DNA of 35,720 nt from W0P28-013 sp963638355 (GCA_963638355.1 CAVHRT010000010.1:1-35720); one strand, 5' to 3'. Shown: positions 7,530 through 15,150, numbered from the stretch's first letter. Notes: generated from the sequence alone by a model not told the origin. Translations and numbers: made by a program.

Positions 7530-7696
7530 GGTAGGGTTTTTCCCACGGCTTATAAATCCCGCGCAACGCATTCACCGCTTTTGGTGGCATGGGGCTAAAT
7601 GACTAGTAATCAGTGAGTTGTAGATGTTTTGCGCGCCAGTAAGGAGGTCTGCCGTGCAACCTATGTTAATATGTTCGCTGATTGTTGTCATCATAA
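7530..7696 (-). ncRNA. Structured RNA candidate, possibly 6S-like
   Basis: The 437 bases between folD and yhhQ contain no convincing gene, but about 165 bases just downstream of a consensus minus-strand promoter fold into a rod. Outer pairing: 7532-7538 with 7658-7663, then CACGGC 7544-7549 with GCCGTG 7651-7656. An inner stem pairs 7560-7566 (CGCGCAA) with 7629-7635 (TTGCGCG), extended by 3 bp at 7569-7571/7624-7626. Between the two stems is an unpaired bubble of about 10 and 15 bases, and the apex holds a small CACC/GGTG hairpin (7573-7586). A long hairpin with a central bubble resembles 6S RNA, which sequesters RNA polymerase, and the Bacteroidales-1 motif. The 3' end is uncertain because no T-run follows. 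Confidence 0.42.
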
Positions 7697-7702
7697 CGAT
7701 TG

Positions 7703-7710
7703 CAAAGGTA
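7703..7710 (-). promoter_or_regulatory. Promoter -7 box of the RNA candidate
   Basis: Minus-strand TACCTTTG matches TAnnTTTG exactly. The predicted start is near 7696. No protein gene lies downstream except folD in antisense, so the box implies a non-coding transcript. The -33 element is not clear. Confidence 0.5.
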
Positions 7711-7863
7711 GCAATTTTTTATAAAATGTGAGTCGTAGGGGGGGAATAATCAATCGCACGCAAAATCACAAGTAAATGGCATGTTACGTCCTTACAAAAT
7801 TCCATCAATTTTTCTCGGAAACTATCTACTAAAACTCTCCATTTTCTTATCTTTTCGTAAAAT
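7711..7863. other. Non-coding stretch, nothing recognised
   Basis: AT-rich sequence between the RNA promoter and the terminator of the transporter. The plus-strand frame at 7781-7978 is low-complexity, crosses a terminator hairpin and overlaps the yhhQ end, so I do not call it. Confidence 0.5.
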
Positions 7864-7902
7864 AAATCCCAAAACTTCTATTTCTGAAAAGTTTTGGGAT
7901 TT
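7864..7902 (-). terminator. Terminator of yhhQ (bidirectional shape)
   Basis: AAATCCCAAAACTT pairs with AAGTTTTGGGATTT over 14 bp around an 11-base loop. It lies 62 bases past the yhhQ stop, with T-rich sequence on both sides. Confidence 0.7.
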
Positions 7903-7964
7903 TGCTAATTTTTATTTTGACAAAGCGCTAATTTTCTATAAAGCTAGAAAAATTCGCTTTTGTA

Positions 7965-8660
7965 CTACAAATCTTTGATTTTCAGCGGATTGTAGGAGAT
8001 GTTGCGGTCGATGACATCGCTGCCTTCGATTCTTTTGACGTGGCGCACCACGAGGTTGGTTAGTGGCAACGCGATGACTTCGTACATGGTTTTCAGCACA
8101 ATTTGCACTGTCATCATCTGCACGAGTTCGTCTATTGGAGTCAGCCCGCCAAAGGCGATGGGGAAGAAAATGAGCGAATCGGCGGTCTCGCCAACAATGG
8201 TGCTGGCAATGGCGCGCCACGAAAAATGTTTGCCGCCATCGCGCAGTTTCATGCGGCTCATCACGTAGGCGTTCAGAAACGAGCCGACCAAAAATGCTGT
8301 GAGCGACGCCACCATGATGCGCGGCGCAAGTCCGAACACGAAATTGAACGCCTCGGCGCCCTCCCAGAATGGCGCGCCGGGCAACAAAACCGCCAAACCG
8401 CCTGCCAGAGCCACAAAAGCGTTCATCGCGAAGCCCGTCCAGATGACTAAGCGCGCCTTGCGAAAGCCCCAAACTTCCACCAAACAGTCGTTGATGATGT
8501 ACGAAATTGGGAAGACCAGCAAACCCGCTGTGAGCGTGATGCCGCAGATGGATAACACCTTGGTTTCGAGCAGATTAGACGCTATCAGGCAGACATTGAA
8601 AAATATGCCAAACAGCATAAAAATGACGGAAACGGATTGTTTCGAGGTGGGTTGTTTCAT
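7965..8660 (-). CDS. yhhQ: Queuosine precursor transporter (YhhQ family)
   Basis: Inner-membrane protein of the DUF165/COG1738 family, which imports 7-deazaguanine precursors (preQ0/preQ1 or queuine) for tRNA queuosine. From Met at 8660 it has 231 residues and about six hydrophobic segments, starting with VIFMLFGIFFNVCLIASNLL near residue 13. Family features visible are FPISYIINDCLVEVWGFRKAR near 50-70 and the late VGETADSLIFFPIAFGG segment. An upstream in-frame Met at 8708 exists, but the extra 16 residues are polar, unlike the family, and extend into the leader; 8660 also fits the predicted promoter. queA in the same window uses the product of this pathway. Confidence 0.9.
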   Translation of the reverse strand: MKQPTSKQSVSVIFMLFGIFFNVCLIASNLLETKVLSICGITLTAGLLVFPISYIINDCLVEVWGFRKARLVIWTGFAMNAFVALAGGLAVLLPGAPFWEGAEAFNFVFGLAPRIMVASLTAFLVGSFLNAYVMSRMKLRDGGKHFSWRAIASTIVGETADSLIFFPIAFGGLTPIDELVQMMTVQIVLKTMYEVIALPLTNLVVRHVKRIEGSDVIDRNISYNPLKIKDL

Positions 8661-8727
8661 TTTCTTGTTTTTTACGTGGTTAATCAAGCACACGGGCTGC
8701 AGGCGCAACCAGAAATGTTTTGCGCTG

Positions 8728-8757
8728 CAAAATTACTATTTTTTTGTAACTTTGCAA
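8728..8757 (-). promoter_or_regulatory. yhhQ promoter
   Basis: Minus-strand TTG (8757-8755), 19 bp, then TAATTTTG (8735-8728). Spacing and boxes match the Bacteroidota consensus. It overlaps the lpxK -7 box on the other strand. Confidence 0.7.
8747..8754 (+). promoter_or_regulatory. lpxK promoter -7 box
   Basis: TAACTTTG fits TAnnTTTG. The predicted start near 8761 gives a leader of about 38 bases. The box lies inside the spacer of the opposing yhhQ promoter, so the two should compete for polymerase. Confidence 0.6.
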
Positions 8758-8798
8758 GTCAATTTAGTGGAAAGTCTGTAAAGTGAAAAGTTTATAAA

Positions 8799-9842
8799 GT
8801 GCTTCTCGTCAACAAGATATTGCTTTACCTTCCGTCGCAGTTGTTCGGTGGCGTGGCACGCGTGCGTAACTGGCTGTTCGATAGCGGTTTACTGCAGCAG
8901 CGACAGTTCGCTGTGCCGACCATTTGCGTGGGAAATATCACCGTGGGCGGGACGGGCAAAACGCCGCACACCGAGTATTTGGTGCGACAGTTTTCGGATC
9001 GTCGTGTGGCGGTGCTGAGCCGCGGCTATCGCCGAAAAACTAAGGGTTTTGTGCTTGCCGATGAGCATTCTACTGCAGCTGAAATTGGCGACGAACCGCT
9101 GCAAATGCATCAGAAATTTCCCCAAATAATGGTGGCGGTGGACGAAAAACGGGCGCACGGCATCGAAAAATTGATGCAACAGCCCACGCCGCCCGACATA
9201 ATTTTGCTCGACGATGCGTTTCAACACCGTCATGTGAAGCCCAGTTTTTCGCTGGCTTTGGTCGATTTTAATCGCCCAACTGACCGCGACACATTTTTAC
9301 CATTGGGTCGATTGCGCGAGTCGCAAAGTGGGCTGCGCCGAGCCGATGCTGTGGTCGTTACAAAATGTCCTGCCGACTATCGACCTGCCGAAAATGAATG
9401 GCGCGAACGGTTGCAACTTGTTGATAATCAGAAGATTTTCTTTACGAAAATTGATTACGATGAGCCGCAAGCGTTGACCGCTGGCGTGGAATTTAATTTC
9501 CCCGAAAAACCGAATTTGTTGGTTGTTACGGGCATTGCAGCGCCGCAGACGCTCTATGTGCACTTGGCTCCGATGGCTGGCGCGATGGCGAAATTGGCTT
9601 TTGCCGATCATCATGATTTTTCGCAGCGCGACATCGAGAAAATTTTGGCGGAATTTGCCAAACTGCCCGAGCCAAAAGCCATCATCATCACCGAAAAAGA
9701 TCGCGCACGGCTGCAAAATGGCGCACTTTTGCCCGAGGCATTGCGTCAGCGCACTTTTTCAATCGGCATTCGGGTGAAATTTCTTGAAGACGAGGATAAA
9801 TTTGTCTCGCTTCTCAAAGAAATTGGCACAAAAAAAGGCTGA
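8799..9842 (+). CDS. lpxK: Tetraacyldisaccharide 4'-kinase LpxK
   Basis: Membrane-associated kinase that phosphorylates the 4' position of the lipid A disaccharide precursor. 347 residues. A hydrophobic amphipathic N-terminus (ILLYLPSQLFGGVARVRNWLFDSG) is followed by the P-loop GNITVGGTGKTP at 45-56, then SRGYRRKTKGF, GDEPLQMHQ, the DDAFQHR motif and GRLRE, all typical of LpxK. The start is GTG 8799: an in-frame TGA at 8784-8786 closes the frame and no ATG lies between. The length before the RNWLFD helix matches relatives. Its last codons contain the terminator of the convergent ompH-like gene. Confidence 0.95.
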   Translation: MLLVNKILLYLPSQLFGGVARVRNWLFDSGLLQQRQFAVPTICVGNITVGGTGKTPHTEYLVRQFSDRRVAVLSRGYRRKTKGFVLADEHSTAAEIGDEPLQMHQKFPQIMVAVDEKRAHGIEKLMQQPTPPDIILLDDAFQHRHVKPSFSLALVDFNRPTDRDTFLPLGRLRESQSGLRRADAVVVTKCPADYRPAENEWRERLQLVDNQKIFFTKIDYDEPQALTAGVEFNFPEKPNLLVVTGIAAPQTLYVHLAPMAGAMAKLAFADHHDFSQRDIEKILAEFAKLPEPKAIIITEKDRARLQNGALLPEALRQRTFSIGIRVKFLEDEDKFVSLLKEIGTKKG

Positions 9843-9855
9843 CTTTCGCCAGCCT
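9830..9855 (-). terminator. Terminator of the Skp-like operon
   Basis: Read on the minus strand, AGGCTGGC and GTCAGCCT form an 8-bp stem (one G-U) closed by a GAAA tetraloop and followed by T7. It overlaps the last codons of lpxK on the other strand. Confidence 0.85.
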
Positions 9856-9876
9856 AAATTTCTGATTTCCAAACTG

Positions 9877-10446
9877 TTACTTCGTGTAGTTGGCGTTCAG
9901 GTATTCCACCACATCATTGGTGATGTCGAGGGCGGGATCCATGAACAGCACATTGTCGTTGAGCGAGCTGGTTGAGAGTATCAGTTGGAATTTGCCGTCG
10001 CGGTTCAGCACGCTGATGGCGTTGTTGATGCTGTCGCGCAGGCGCAAGTTGTAGGTCTGTTGCAGTTCCAAAATCTCCTGCGTCAGGCTCTGGTCGAGTG
10101 TTTGAATATCGGCCTCTTTCTTTTGCAGACGGGCGGCTTCTTGCTCGGCGCGCTCGCGGCTCAGGAAGGCGTTGTTCTCCAATTTGCGCTGAAATTCAAC
10201 CATTTCGTTTTGCAGTTTGCGCGCTTTTTCGTTCACATTCAGCCGAGCATCCTCCTGTTTTTTGGTCAGCTCGTCGCGCAGCTCGATGGCCAGCGTGTAT
10301 TGCGAAAAAATGCTGTCGCCGTTGACGATGGCCACTGGAATGGTGCCTTCGGCTGGCGCAATTGCCTCTGCCTCAGCGGCTTTGTTGTTTTTGGAGCAGG
10401 CCACCAAAAGCAGGGCAGCCGAAGCAAATAAAAGGATTTTTTTCAT
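9877..10446 (-). CDS. OmpH/Skp-family periplasmic chaperone, lipoprotein form
   Basis: 189 residues. The N-terminus is a lipoprotein signal with lipidated Cys17 (LLLVAC-SKNN). A short linker is followed by a Skp-like domain from about residue 35 (IPVAIVNGDSIFSQYTLAIELRDEL). A long charged coiled coil spans roughly 60-130 (KKQEDARLNVNEKARKLQ onward), then a beta-containing end (LILSTSSLNDNVLFMDPALDITNDVVEYLN). Skp/OmpH proteins hold unfolded outer-membrane proteins in the periplasm; a lipid anchor instead of a free form is seen in some Bacteroidota. The gene lies 12 bases behind a 76-residue membrane protein gene and shares its promoter. Confidence 0.88.
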   Translation of the reverse strand: MKKILLFASAALLLVACSKNNKAAEAEAIAPAEGTIPVAIVNGDSIFSQYTLAIELRDELTKKQEDARLNVNEKARKLQNEMVEFQRKLENNAFLSRERAEQEAARLQKKEADIQTLDQSLTQEILELQQTYNLRLRDSINNAISVLNRDGKFQLILSTSSLNDNVLFMDPALDITNDVVEYLNANYTK

Positions 10447-10458
10447 TTTTCTGTTGTT

Positions 10459-10689
10459 TTATTTTTCGTTATTTTTCAGGATTTCTCTCTCTGCATCGCG
10501 TTTGCGACCTTCGGCCTGCGCCTGCCTGTCTTGCGAACTGACGCACGAAATGCCGCGTTCGCGCATGGCTTTGCTGCCGCCAACATGCGTATTCGGAAAC
10601 CGTCCGCCCTTCACAAAAAAGACGCGAACGCCTAAAAGAATCACAGCCAAGCCGACCAAAATAAGCGTTGCAAAAAATATCTGCGTCAT
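10459..10689 (-). CDS. Small conserved membrane protein
   Basis: 76 residues. One N-terminal membrane helix (IFFATLILVGLAVILLGVRVFF, about 4-25) is followed by the motif GGRFPNTHVGGSKAMRERGISCVSSQD and then a charged tail rich in Gln, Arg, Glu and Lys. The pattern F-P-N-T-H-V-G-x-(S/N)-K-A-M-x-x-x-G-I-x-C is one I recognise from small uncharacterised Bacteroidales membrane proteins. It has its own promoter and lies immediately before the Skp-like lipoprotein, suggesting an envelope role. The function is unknown. A second frame at the same place (10469-10699) is a shadow. Confidence 0.8.
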   Translation of the reverse strand: MTQIFFATLILVGLAVILLGVRVFFVKGGRFPNTHVGGSKAMRERGISCVSSQDRQAQAEGRKRDAEREILKNNEK

Positions 10690-10712
10690 GGCATGTCAAT
10701 CAGTTTGAGCGG

Positions 10713-10720
10713 CAAAGTTA
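10713..10720 (-). promoter_or_regulatory. Promoter -7 box of the small membrane protein and ompH-like gene
   Basis: Minus-strand TAACTTTG matches TAnnTTTG, 23 bp before the ATG at 10689. The leader would be about 17 bases. No good TTG box lies at 19-22 bp. Confidence 0.55.
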
Positions 10721-10791
10721 GCGATTTATCTCCGTCTAAATCGACAAAAGCGGCAAAAAATACCATTATTGACCGTTTTTTAACTTACATT

Positions 10792-10824
10792 TTGACTGCA
10801 AAAGACGTTTTTTTTATATTTTTG
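10792..10824 (+). promoter_or_regulatory. pepD promoter
   Basis: TTG at 10792-10794 and TATTTTTG at 10817-10824 with 22 bp between. The predicted start is near 10831, just before a perfect palindrome. Confidence 0.55.
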
Positions 10825-10834
10825 CAAGTTGAAT

Positions 10835-10854
10835 GCGGTGCAATATTGCACCGC
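10835..10854. promoter_or_regulatory. Perfect 20-bp palindrome at the pepD transcription start
   Basis: GCGGTGCAATATTGCACCGC is a perfect inverted repeat beginning about 4 bases after the predicted start. It can be an operator for a dimeric regulator, or a hairpin at the very 5' end of the mRNA. It lacks the T-run of a terminator. Confidence 0.6.
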
Positions 10855-10862
10855 ACCAATCT

Positions 10863-10897
10863 GAAATTTGAAATTTGAAATTTGAAATTTGAAATTT
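10863..10897. repeat. Five tandem GAAATTT copies before pepD
   Basis: Five exact heptamers in a row end four bases before the pepD ATG, so they occupy the ribosome-binding region. It is the cleanest array of this word in the window. Confidence 0.85.
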
Positions 10898-10901
10898 TAA
10901 T

Positions 10902-12350
10902 ATGGAGATTACAGAACTGAAACCGACGGCACTTTGGAGCATTTTTGCTGAGATTTGTAAGGTGCCACGCCCATCGAAACGCGAGGGAAAAATGATTGCT
11001 TTTTTGCAGCAATTTGGTCGCGAACACAACATCGAAACGCACACCGACGCCGCTGGCAATGTGGTGATGCGCTGTTCTGCCACCGCGGGTTACGAACAGC
11101 ATCCAACGGTGATTTTGCAGGCGCACATGGACATGGTTTGCGAGAAAAATGCAGATGTGAAGCACGATTTCGACCACGATGCCATCGAACCATACATCGA
11201 CAATGGTTGGGTGCGGGCGCGCGGCACGACTCTTGGCGCCGATAACGGCATTGGCGTGGCTGCTGCGCTGGCGGTCATCACTAGTCCCGAAGTGAAGCAC
11301 GGTCCGATAGAGTGTCTTTTCACCGTTGATGAGGAAACGGGCTTGACGGGCGCATTTGCCCTTGGCAACGATGTTTTGCAGGGACGCATGTTGCTGAACC
11401 TCGATTCGGAGGACGATGGCGAATTTTGCATCGGCTGCGCTGGCGGCATCGATACTACCGCAAAAATCGAATTTCAGCCAGCAGCCGCGCCCGACGGATT
11501 GTTCTATTTCAATGTTTCGGTGAAAGGCTTGGCGGGCGGACATAGCGGTGACGACATCAACAAAGGTCACGGCAATGCCATCAAAATTTTGACAAGATTT
11601 TTGTGGCAAATGGCTCACGAAACCGAGTTGACTCTGTCGAAGATTGAGGGCGGAAATCTGCGCAATGCCATTGCTCGTGAGGCTTGGGCTGTGGCTGCTG
11701 TGCCGATGAGTTACAAAGAGACTTTGCGGGTGCGCTTGAACCAATTTGCTGCCGATGTAGAGGCGGAGTTGGTTGCCACCGAAAAAAATATGCAGATCGA
11801 TTTGGAATCGACGGCGAAACCTGCCGAAATCATGCCAAACGATGTCGCTAAACGCCTGCTGAATGCGCTCTACGCTTGTCCGCATGGCGTCATTCGCATG
11901 TGCGACGATATGCCCGGTTTGGTGGAGACCTCGACCAATCTTGCTTCGGTGAAAATGCCGAAAAATGGCGAGATTTTGGTCGCTACAAGTCAGCGCAGTT
12001 CGGTAGCATCGAGCAAGCGCGACATTGCGAGCATGGTCGAGAGCGTGTGGGAGTTGGCTGGCGCCACGGTGAGCCACAGCGATGGCTACCCAGGTTGGAA
12101 ACCAAATCCGCATTCGCGCTTGGCAACGCTCACGGCTTCGATTTACGAGCGACTTTTTGCGCAAAAAGCCTCGGTGCGCGCCATTCATGCGGGTTTGGAG
12201 TGCGGACTTTTCAGCGAAAAATATCCGGGAATGGACATGGTGTCGTTTGGCCCGACCATGCGTGGCGTGCATTCGCCCGACGAGCGTTTGGAGATTGCCG
12301 CAACCGAGCGATTCTGGCTTTTGCTCACCACCATTTTGGAAGAGTTGTAA
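10902..12350 (+). CDS. pepD: Aminoacyl-histidine dipeptidase PepD
   Basis: Cytosolic dinuclear zinc dipeptidase of the M20 family, cleaving Xaa-His and other dipeptides. 482 residues, the usual length. Metal-site motifs are visible: H75 and D77 in QAHMDMV, bridging D114 in LGADNGIG, general base E144 with E145 in DEETGL, and D168 in NLDSED. The lid domain includes GLAGGHSGDDINKGHGNAI. The C-terminal IHAGLECGLF segment supplies the last histidine. The leader contains a 20-bp palindrome and a GAAATTT array. The 526-residue opposite frame across the gene is a shadow. Confidence 0.96.
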   Translation: MEITELKPTALWSIFAEICKVPRPSKREGKMIAFLQQFGREHNIETHTDAAGNVVMRCSATAGYEQHPTVILQAHMDMVCEKNADVKHDFDHDAIEPYIDNGWVRARGTTLGADNGIGVAAALAVITSPEVKHGPIECLFTVDEETGLTGAFALGNDVLQGRMLLNLDSEDDGEFCIGCAGGIDTTAKIEFQPAAAPDGLFYFNVSVKGLAGGHSGDDINKGHGNAIKILTRFLWQMAHETELTLSKIEGGNLRNAIAREAWAVAAVPMSYKETLRVRLNQFAADVEAELVATEKNMQIDLESTAKPAEIMPNDVAKRLLNALYACPHGVIRMCDDMPGLVETSTNLASVKMPKNGEILVATSQRSSVASSKRDIASMVESVWELAGATVSHSDGYPGWKPNPHSRLATLTASIYERLFAQKASVRAIHAGLECGLFSEKYPGMDMVSFGPTMRGVHSPDERLEIAATERFWLLLTTILEEL

Positions 12351-12371
12351 ATCTGCAATTTGCAAGATAAA

Positions 12372-12404
12372 AAAGAGCGTGGAACAATTTGTTCCACGCT
12401 CTTT
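12372..12404. terminator. Bidirectional terminator between pepD and recQ
   Basis: AAAGAGCGTGGAAC and GTTCCACGCTCTTT pair over 14 bp around a 5-base loop. The minus strand then has a T6 run and the plus strand cgttttta, so it can end both convergent transcripts. Confidence 0.88.
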
Positions 12405-12426
12405 CGTTTTTATAACTACTTGAGAA

Positions 12427-14331
12427 TTAGTGTTTTACGCAAAGTTTCATCTGTTCGTTTTGGACGATTTTTTGCCGATCGAGCAGATGCCGCACCACTT
12501 CCATTACCTCTTTTTCAGGTCGACGAAGGCGTTGCACAAGCGTTTGAATGGGCATTGGCTCGGACTCGAGCGTTGTGGTGATGAGAGCCGACAGCTCGCG
12601 GAATTTTTGCAGTCGCAACTCCTCGGCTTTGTGCGCAAGGCAAGTGTCGCATTGACCGCAGCGGTTCGAGGTAGTTTCGCCAAAATAGTCGAGCAAAATC
12701 TGACTTCGGCAGAGGTCGGTTTCGTTGGCATAGCGCAGCACGGCCTCAATTCGGCGTGCGTAGCGTTCGTGGCGATTTTCGTAAACCTCGGGCGGTAGCA
12801 CCAATTTTTTGCTATCGACTCGCGCTTGTGTGTAGATGAGCAGCGGTGTTTTTTTGAACGGAATGTATTTCACAATGCCGTTTTGCGAGAGGAAAATCAG
12901 TTGCGTGTAGACCTGTTGTCGCGTCCAGCCGAGGCGGTGCGCAATCACATCTTCGTTGATATGCACCATGTCGGTGAAAATGCCTGTGTATGAACGCAAT
13001 AGTACTTCGATGAGCTGATCGACGCTGCTGTTTTGCGTGCGAAAATTGTAGAGTTGATCGCGCAGTACAGTGAACACCAGTTTTGATGGATTGTCGAGTT
13101 CCTCGGTGAGTTCGATGTAGCCTGCTAACTGCAACATTTTCAGTGCGTTATAGGTCGGGAGCAGCGGCAGATGGCATTCGAGGCAAAATTCTTGCGGATT
13201 GATGGCAAAAATGGCTTCGTAGCCTGATCCAACGCCTACTTCGTAGTAGTCGGCCAGCGTTTGGTACACTTTGGCGATGAACTCTTTGTCGGGGAATTCG
13301 TCTTTGATGCGCTTTTTCAGTTTGGTCTCGTCGGTTTTGTTGTAAAGCAGCACAGCGTAGGCGCGTTTTTCGTCGCGACCGGCGCGACCAGCCTCCTGAA
13401 AATAGGCTTCGAGCGTGTCGGGCAGGTCGATGTGAATCACCGTGCGCACATCGGGTTTGTCGATGCCCATGCCAAAGGCGTTGGTCGACACGATCACGCG
13501 GCACGCGCCCGATTTCCATGCTTGTTGCTTGGCATCTTTCTCGTCGTCGCTCAGACCAGCGTGGTAAAAATCGGAACTGATGCCTTGTGAAATCAGAAAA
13601 TCGGAAATTTCTTTGGTGCGTTTGCGGCTGCGCACATACACCACCGAGGTGCCTGGCACGCATTTCAAGATGTGGAGCAACTGCTGCAGTTTGTCCTCCA
13701 CATTGCGCACCACGTAGGTCAGGTTTTTGCGCTCGAAACTTTTGCGGAAGACATTTTTTTCGGCAAAATGCAGACGATATTGAATGTCGTCGACCACTTC
13801 GGGAGTGGCAGTGGCAGTGAGCGCAAGCACTGGAACGCCGGGCAGTTCGTCGCGGATTTCGGCAATTTTCAGATATGATGGACGAAAATCGTAGCCCCAT
13901 TGCGATATGCAGTGACTTTCGTCGACTGCTATCATGCTGATCTTCAGATATTTAATTCTGTTTCGAAAAAGTTCTGTGCCAAGTCGTTCGGGTGAGACGT
14001 AGAGAAATTTGTATTCGCCAAGTTCGCAATTGTCGAAGGCGGTTAGTATCTCATCTTGCGACATGCCCGAGTAGATGGCGGTGGCTTTCACGCCGCGGTC
14101 GCGCAGGTTTTGCACTTGGTCTTTCATCAGCGCAATGAGCGGCGTAACCACTATGCAGACGCCTTCCATGGCCAGCGCAGGCACTTGGAACGTGATGCTT
14201 TTGCCGCCGCCTGTGGGCATCAAGCCGAGTGTGTCGCGCCCACTACCGACCGACTCGATGATGTCGAGTTGCAATGGGCGAAAATCGTCGTAGCCCCAAT
14301 AGCGCTTCAGTATGTCGTGGTAGATGGACAA
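12427..14331 (-). CDS. recQ: ATP-dependent DNA helicase RecQ (no HRDC domain)
   Basis: 3'-5' helicase of recombination and fork repair. 634 residues. Helicase domain: Walker A MPTGGGKS at 38-45, DESH box at 137-140 (AVDESHCISQWGYDFRP), and motif VI QEAGRAGRDEKRAY. The RQC part has the zinc-binding segment CRSQILLDYFGE...CGQCDTC near 565-590. It ends with a winged-helix-like region (LITTTLESEPMPIQTLVQRLRRPEKEVMEVV) and lacks a recognisable HRDC domain, a form common in Bacteroidota. It is last of a minus-strand series and ends at a shared terminator. A GAAATTT array lies directly before its start. Confidence 0.95.
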   Translation of the reverse strand: MSIYHDILKRYWGYDDFRPLQLDIIESVGSGRDTLGLMPTGGGKSITFQVPALAMEGVCIVVTPLIALMKDQVQNLRDRGVKATAIYSGMSQDEILTAFDNCELGEYKFLYVSPERLGTELFRNRIKYLKISMIAVDESHCISQWGYDFRPSYLKIAEIRDELPGVPVLALTATATPEVVDDIQYRLHFAEKNVFRKSFERKNLTYVVRNVEDKLQQLLHILKCVPGTSVVYVRSRKRTKEISDFLISQGISSDFYHAGLSDDEKDAKQQAWKSGACRVIVSTNAFGMGIDKPDVRTVIHIDLPDTLEAYFQEAGRAGRDEKRAYAVLLYNKTDETKLKKRIKDEFPDKEFIAKVYQTLADYYEVGVGSGYEAIFAINPQEFCLECHLPLLPTYNALKMLQLAGYIELTEELDNPSKLVFTVLRDQLYNFRTQNSSVDQLIEVLLRSYTGIFTDMVHINEDVIAHRLGWTRQQVYTQLIFLSQNGIVKYIPFKKTPLLIYTQARVDSKKLVLPPEVYENRHERYARRIEAVLRYANETDLCRSQILLDYFGETTSNRCGQCDTCLAHKAEELRLQKFRELSALITTTLESEPMPIQTLVQRLRRPEKEVMEVVRHLLDRQKIVQNEQMKLCVKH

Positions 14332-14338
14332 GGTGATT

Positions 14339-14367
14339 TCAGAATTTCAAATTTCAAATTTCAGATT
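14339..14367. repeat. GAAATTT-type array before recQ
   Basis: On the minus strand it reads AATCTGAAATTTGAAATTTG and on, ending about 8 bases before the recQ ATG. Confidence 0.7.
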
Positions 14368-14415
14368 GTTCGGTATCTTGGCTGTCGCAGGGAAAAGTCT
14401 ATGTTCTTTTGAAAC

Positions 14416-15087
14416 TCAACCCAAAATCGCCGCATTCATAAAGTCGTTGAAGGGTTTCATGGCGCGGCACATGGGCAGTAGGCGTTCGAGAAAATCGGGC
14501 GCGCACACTTCGTCGTCGGTGAAACTGTGCTGCACGAAAAATGTTTTGAATTTCAGATATTCTGCAGCGGGCGAGTCGGGACTGAAGCCTTGTGGCATCT
14601 TTTTCAGCACATCGTCCGAAAACATTTTGCTGAAATATCTGCGGTAATCTTCTGCTGCCTCGATGCGCTGAAACTCGTCGTAGTCGATGTCGAGCGCGGT
14701 GCGAATGTGGCGTAGCATATCTTTGTCGGCACAATAGATGCCACCGCACAGAGCCGAAGCCTCGGGTTGAATGTGCAGATAGTAGCCGCTCAAAAGGCTT
14801 TTGTGCCCGCCATTCATGCAGATGTAAGTGCCGAAATGCTCCTTGTACGGGCGTTTGTTTGGCGAAAAACGCACATCGCGGTAGATGCGAAATAGGCAAT
14901 CTTTCGGCTCCAGATAGCGCACCGTGGGGTCGAACTCGCCGATTTTGGCAATGAGCCAAGCCGTTTGGTCAAGCACAATTTGGCGCGCCACCTCGTAACG
15001 CGGCTTGTTCTCGACAAACCACGGGCGATTGTTGTTGTTGCTCAAATCGCGCAGAAAAGCGAGTATTTCGCGGTTTCGATTTCCCAT
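14416..15087 (-). CDS. DUF2461 family protein
   Basis: 223 residues, with the family's typical N-terminus: LAFLRDLSNNNNRPWFVENKPRYE followed by FRIYRDVRFSPNKRPYKEHFG and GYYLHIQPEASALCGGIYCAD. These motifs match DUF2461 (TIGR02453), a widespread family of about 220 residues without an established function. No signal peptide or membrane segment is present, so it is probably cytosolic. It sits 62 bases after lysC and 84 before recQ in the same direction. Confidence 0.9.
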   Translation of the reverse strand: MGNRNREILAFLRDLSNNNNRPWFVENKPRYEVARQIVLDQTAWLIAKIGEFDPTVRYLEPKDCLFRIYRDVRFSPNKRPYKEHFGTYICMNGGHKSLLSGYYLHIQPEASALCGGIYCADKDMLRHIRTALDIDYDEFQRIEAAEDYRRYFSKMFSDDVLKKMPQGFSPDSPAAEYLKFKTFFVQHSFTDDEVCAPDFLERLLPMCRAMKPFNDFMNAAILG

Positions 15088-15129
15088 TTTTTTGTCAATT
15101 TTATACGCTCTACAGATGACTAGCGCACT

Positions 15130-15150
15130 AATTTGAAATCTGAAATTTCT
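15130..15150. repeat. GAAATTT-type word between lysC and DUF2461
   Basis: AATTTGAAATCTGAAATTTC is another degenerate copy of the recurrent intergenic word, just past the lysC stop. Confidence 0.5.

Noticed and set aside
7572..7694. 40-codon minus-strand frame starting MMTTISEH within the RNA candidate
   Set aside because: It would begin almost at the transcription start with no leader, shows no known family, and the long-range pairing explains the sequence better. A small protein cannot be fully excluded.
7781..7978. 65-codon frame between the RNA candidate and yhhQ
   Set aside because: It contains the terminator hairpin, has simple AT-driven composition and overlaps the end of yhhQ.
10863..10897. 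Possible CRISPR-like array
   Set aside because: The repeat unit is 7 bases without spacers, and no cas genes are present.
10785..12365. 526-codon open frame antisense to pepD
   Set aside because: It lies over pepD, which has all M20 motifs. Its translation is rich in His, Arg, Ser and Phe without any domain, and it crosses the pepD promoter and repeats.
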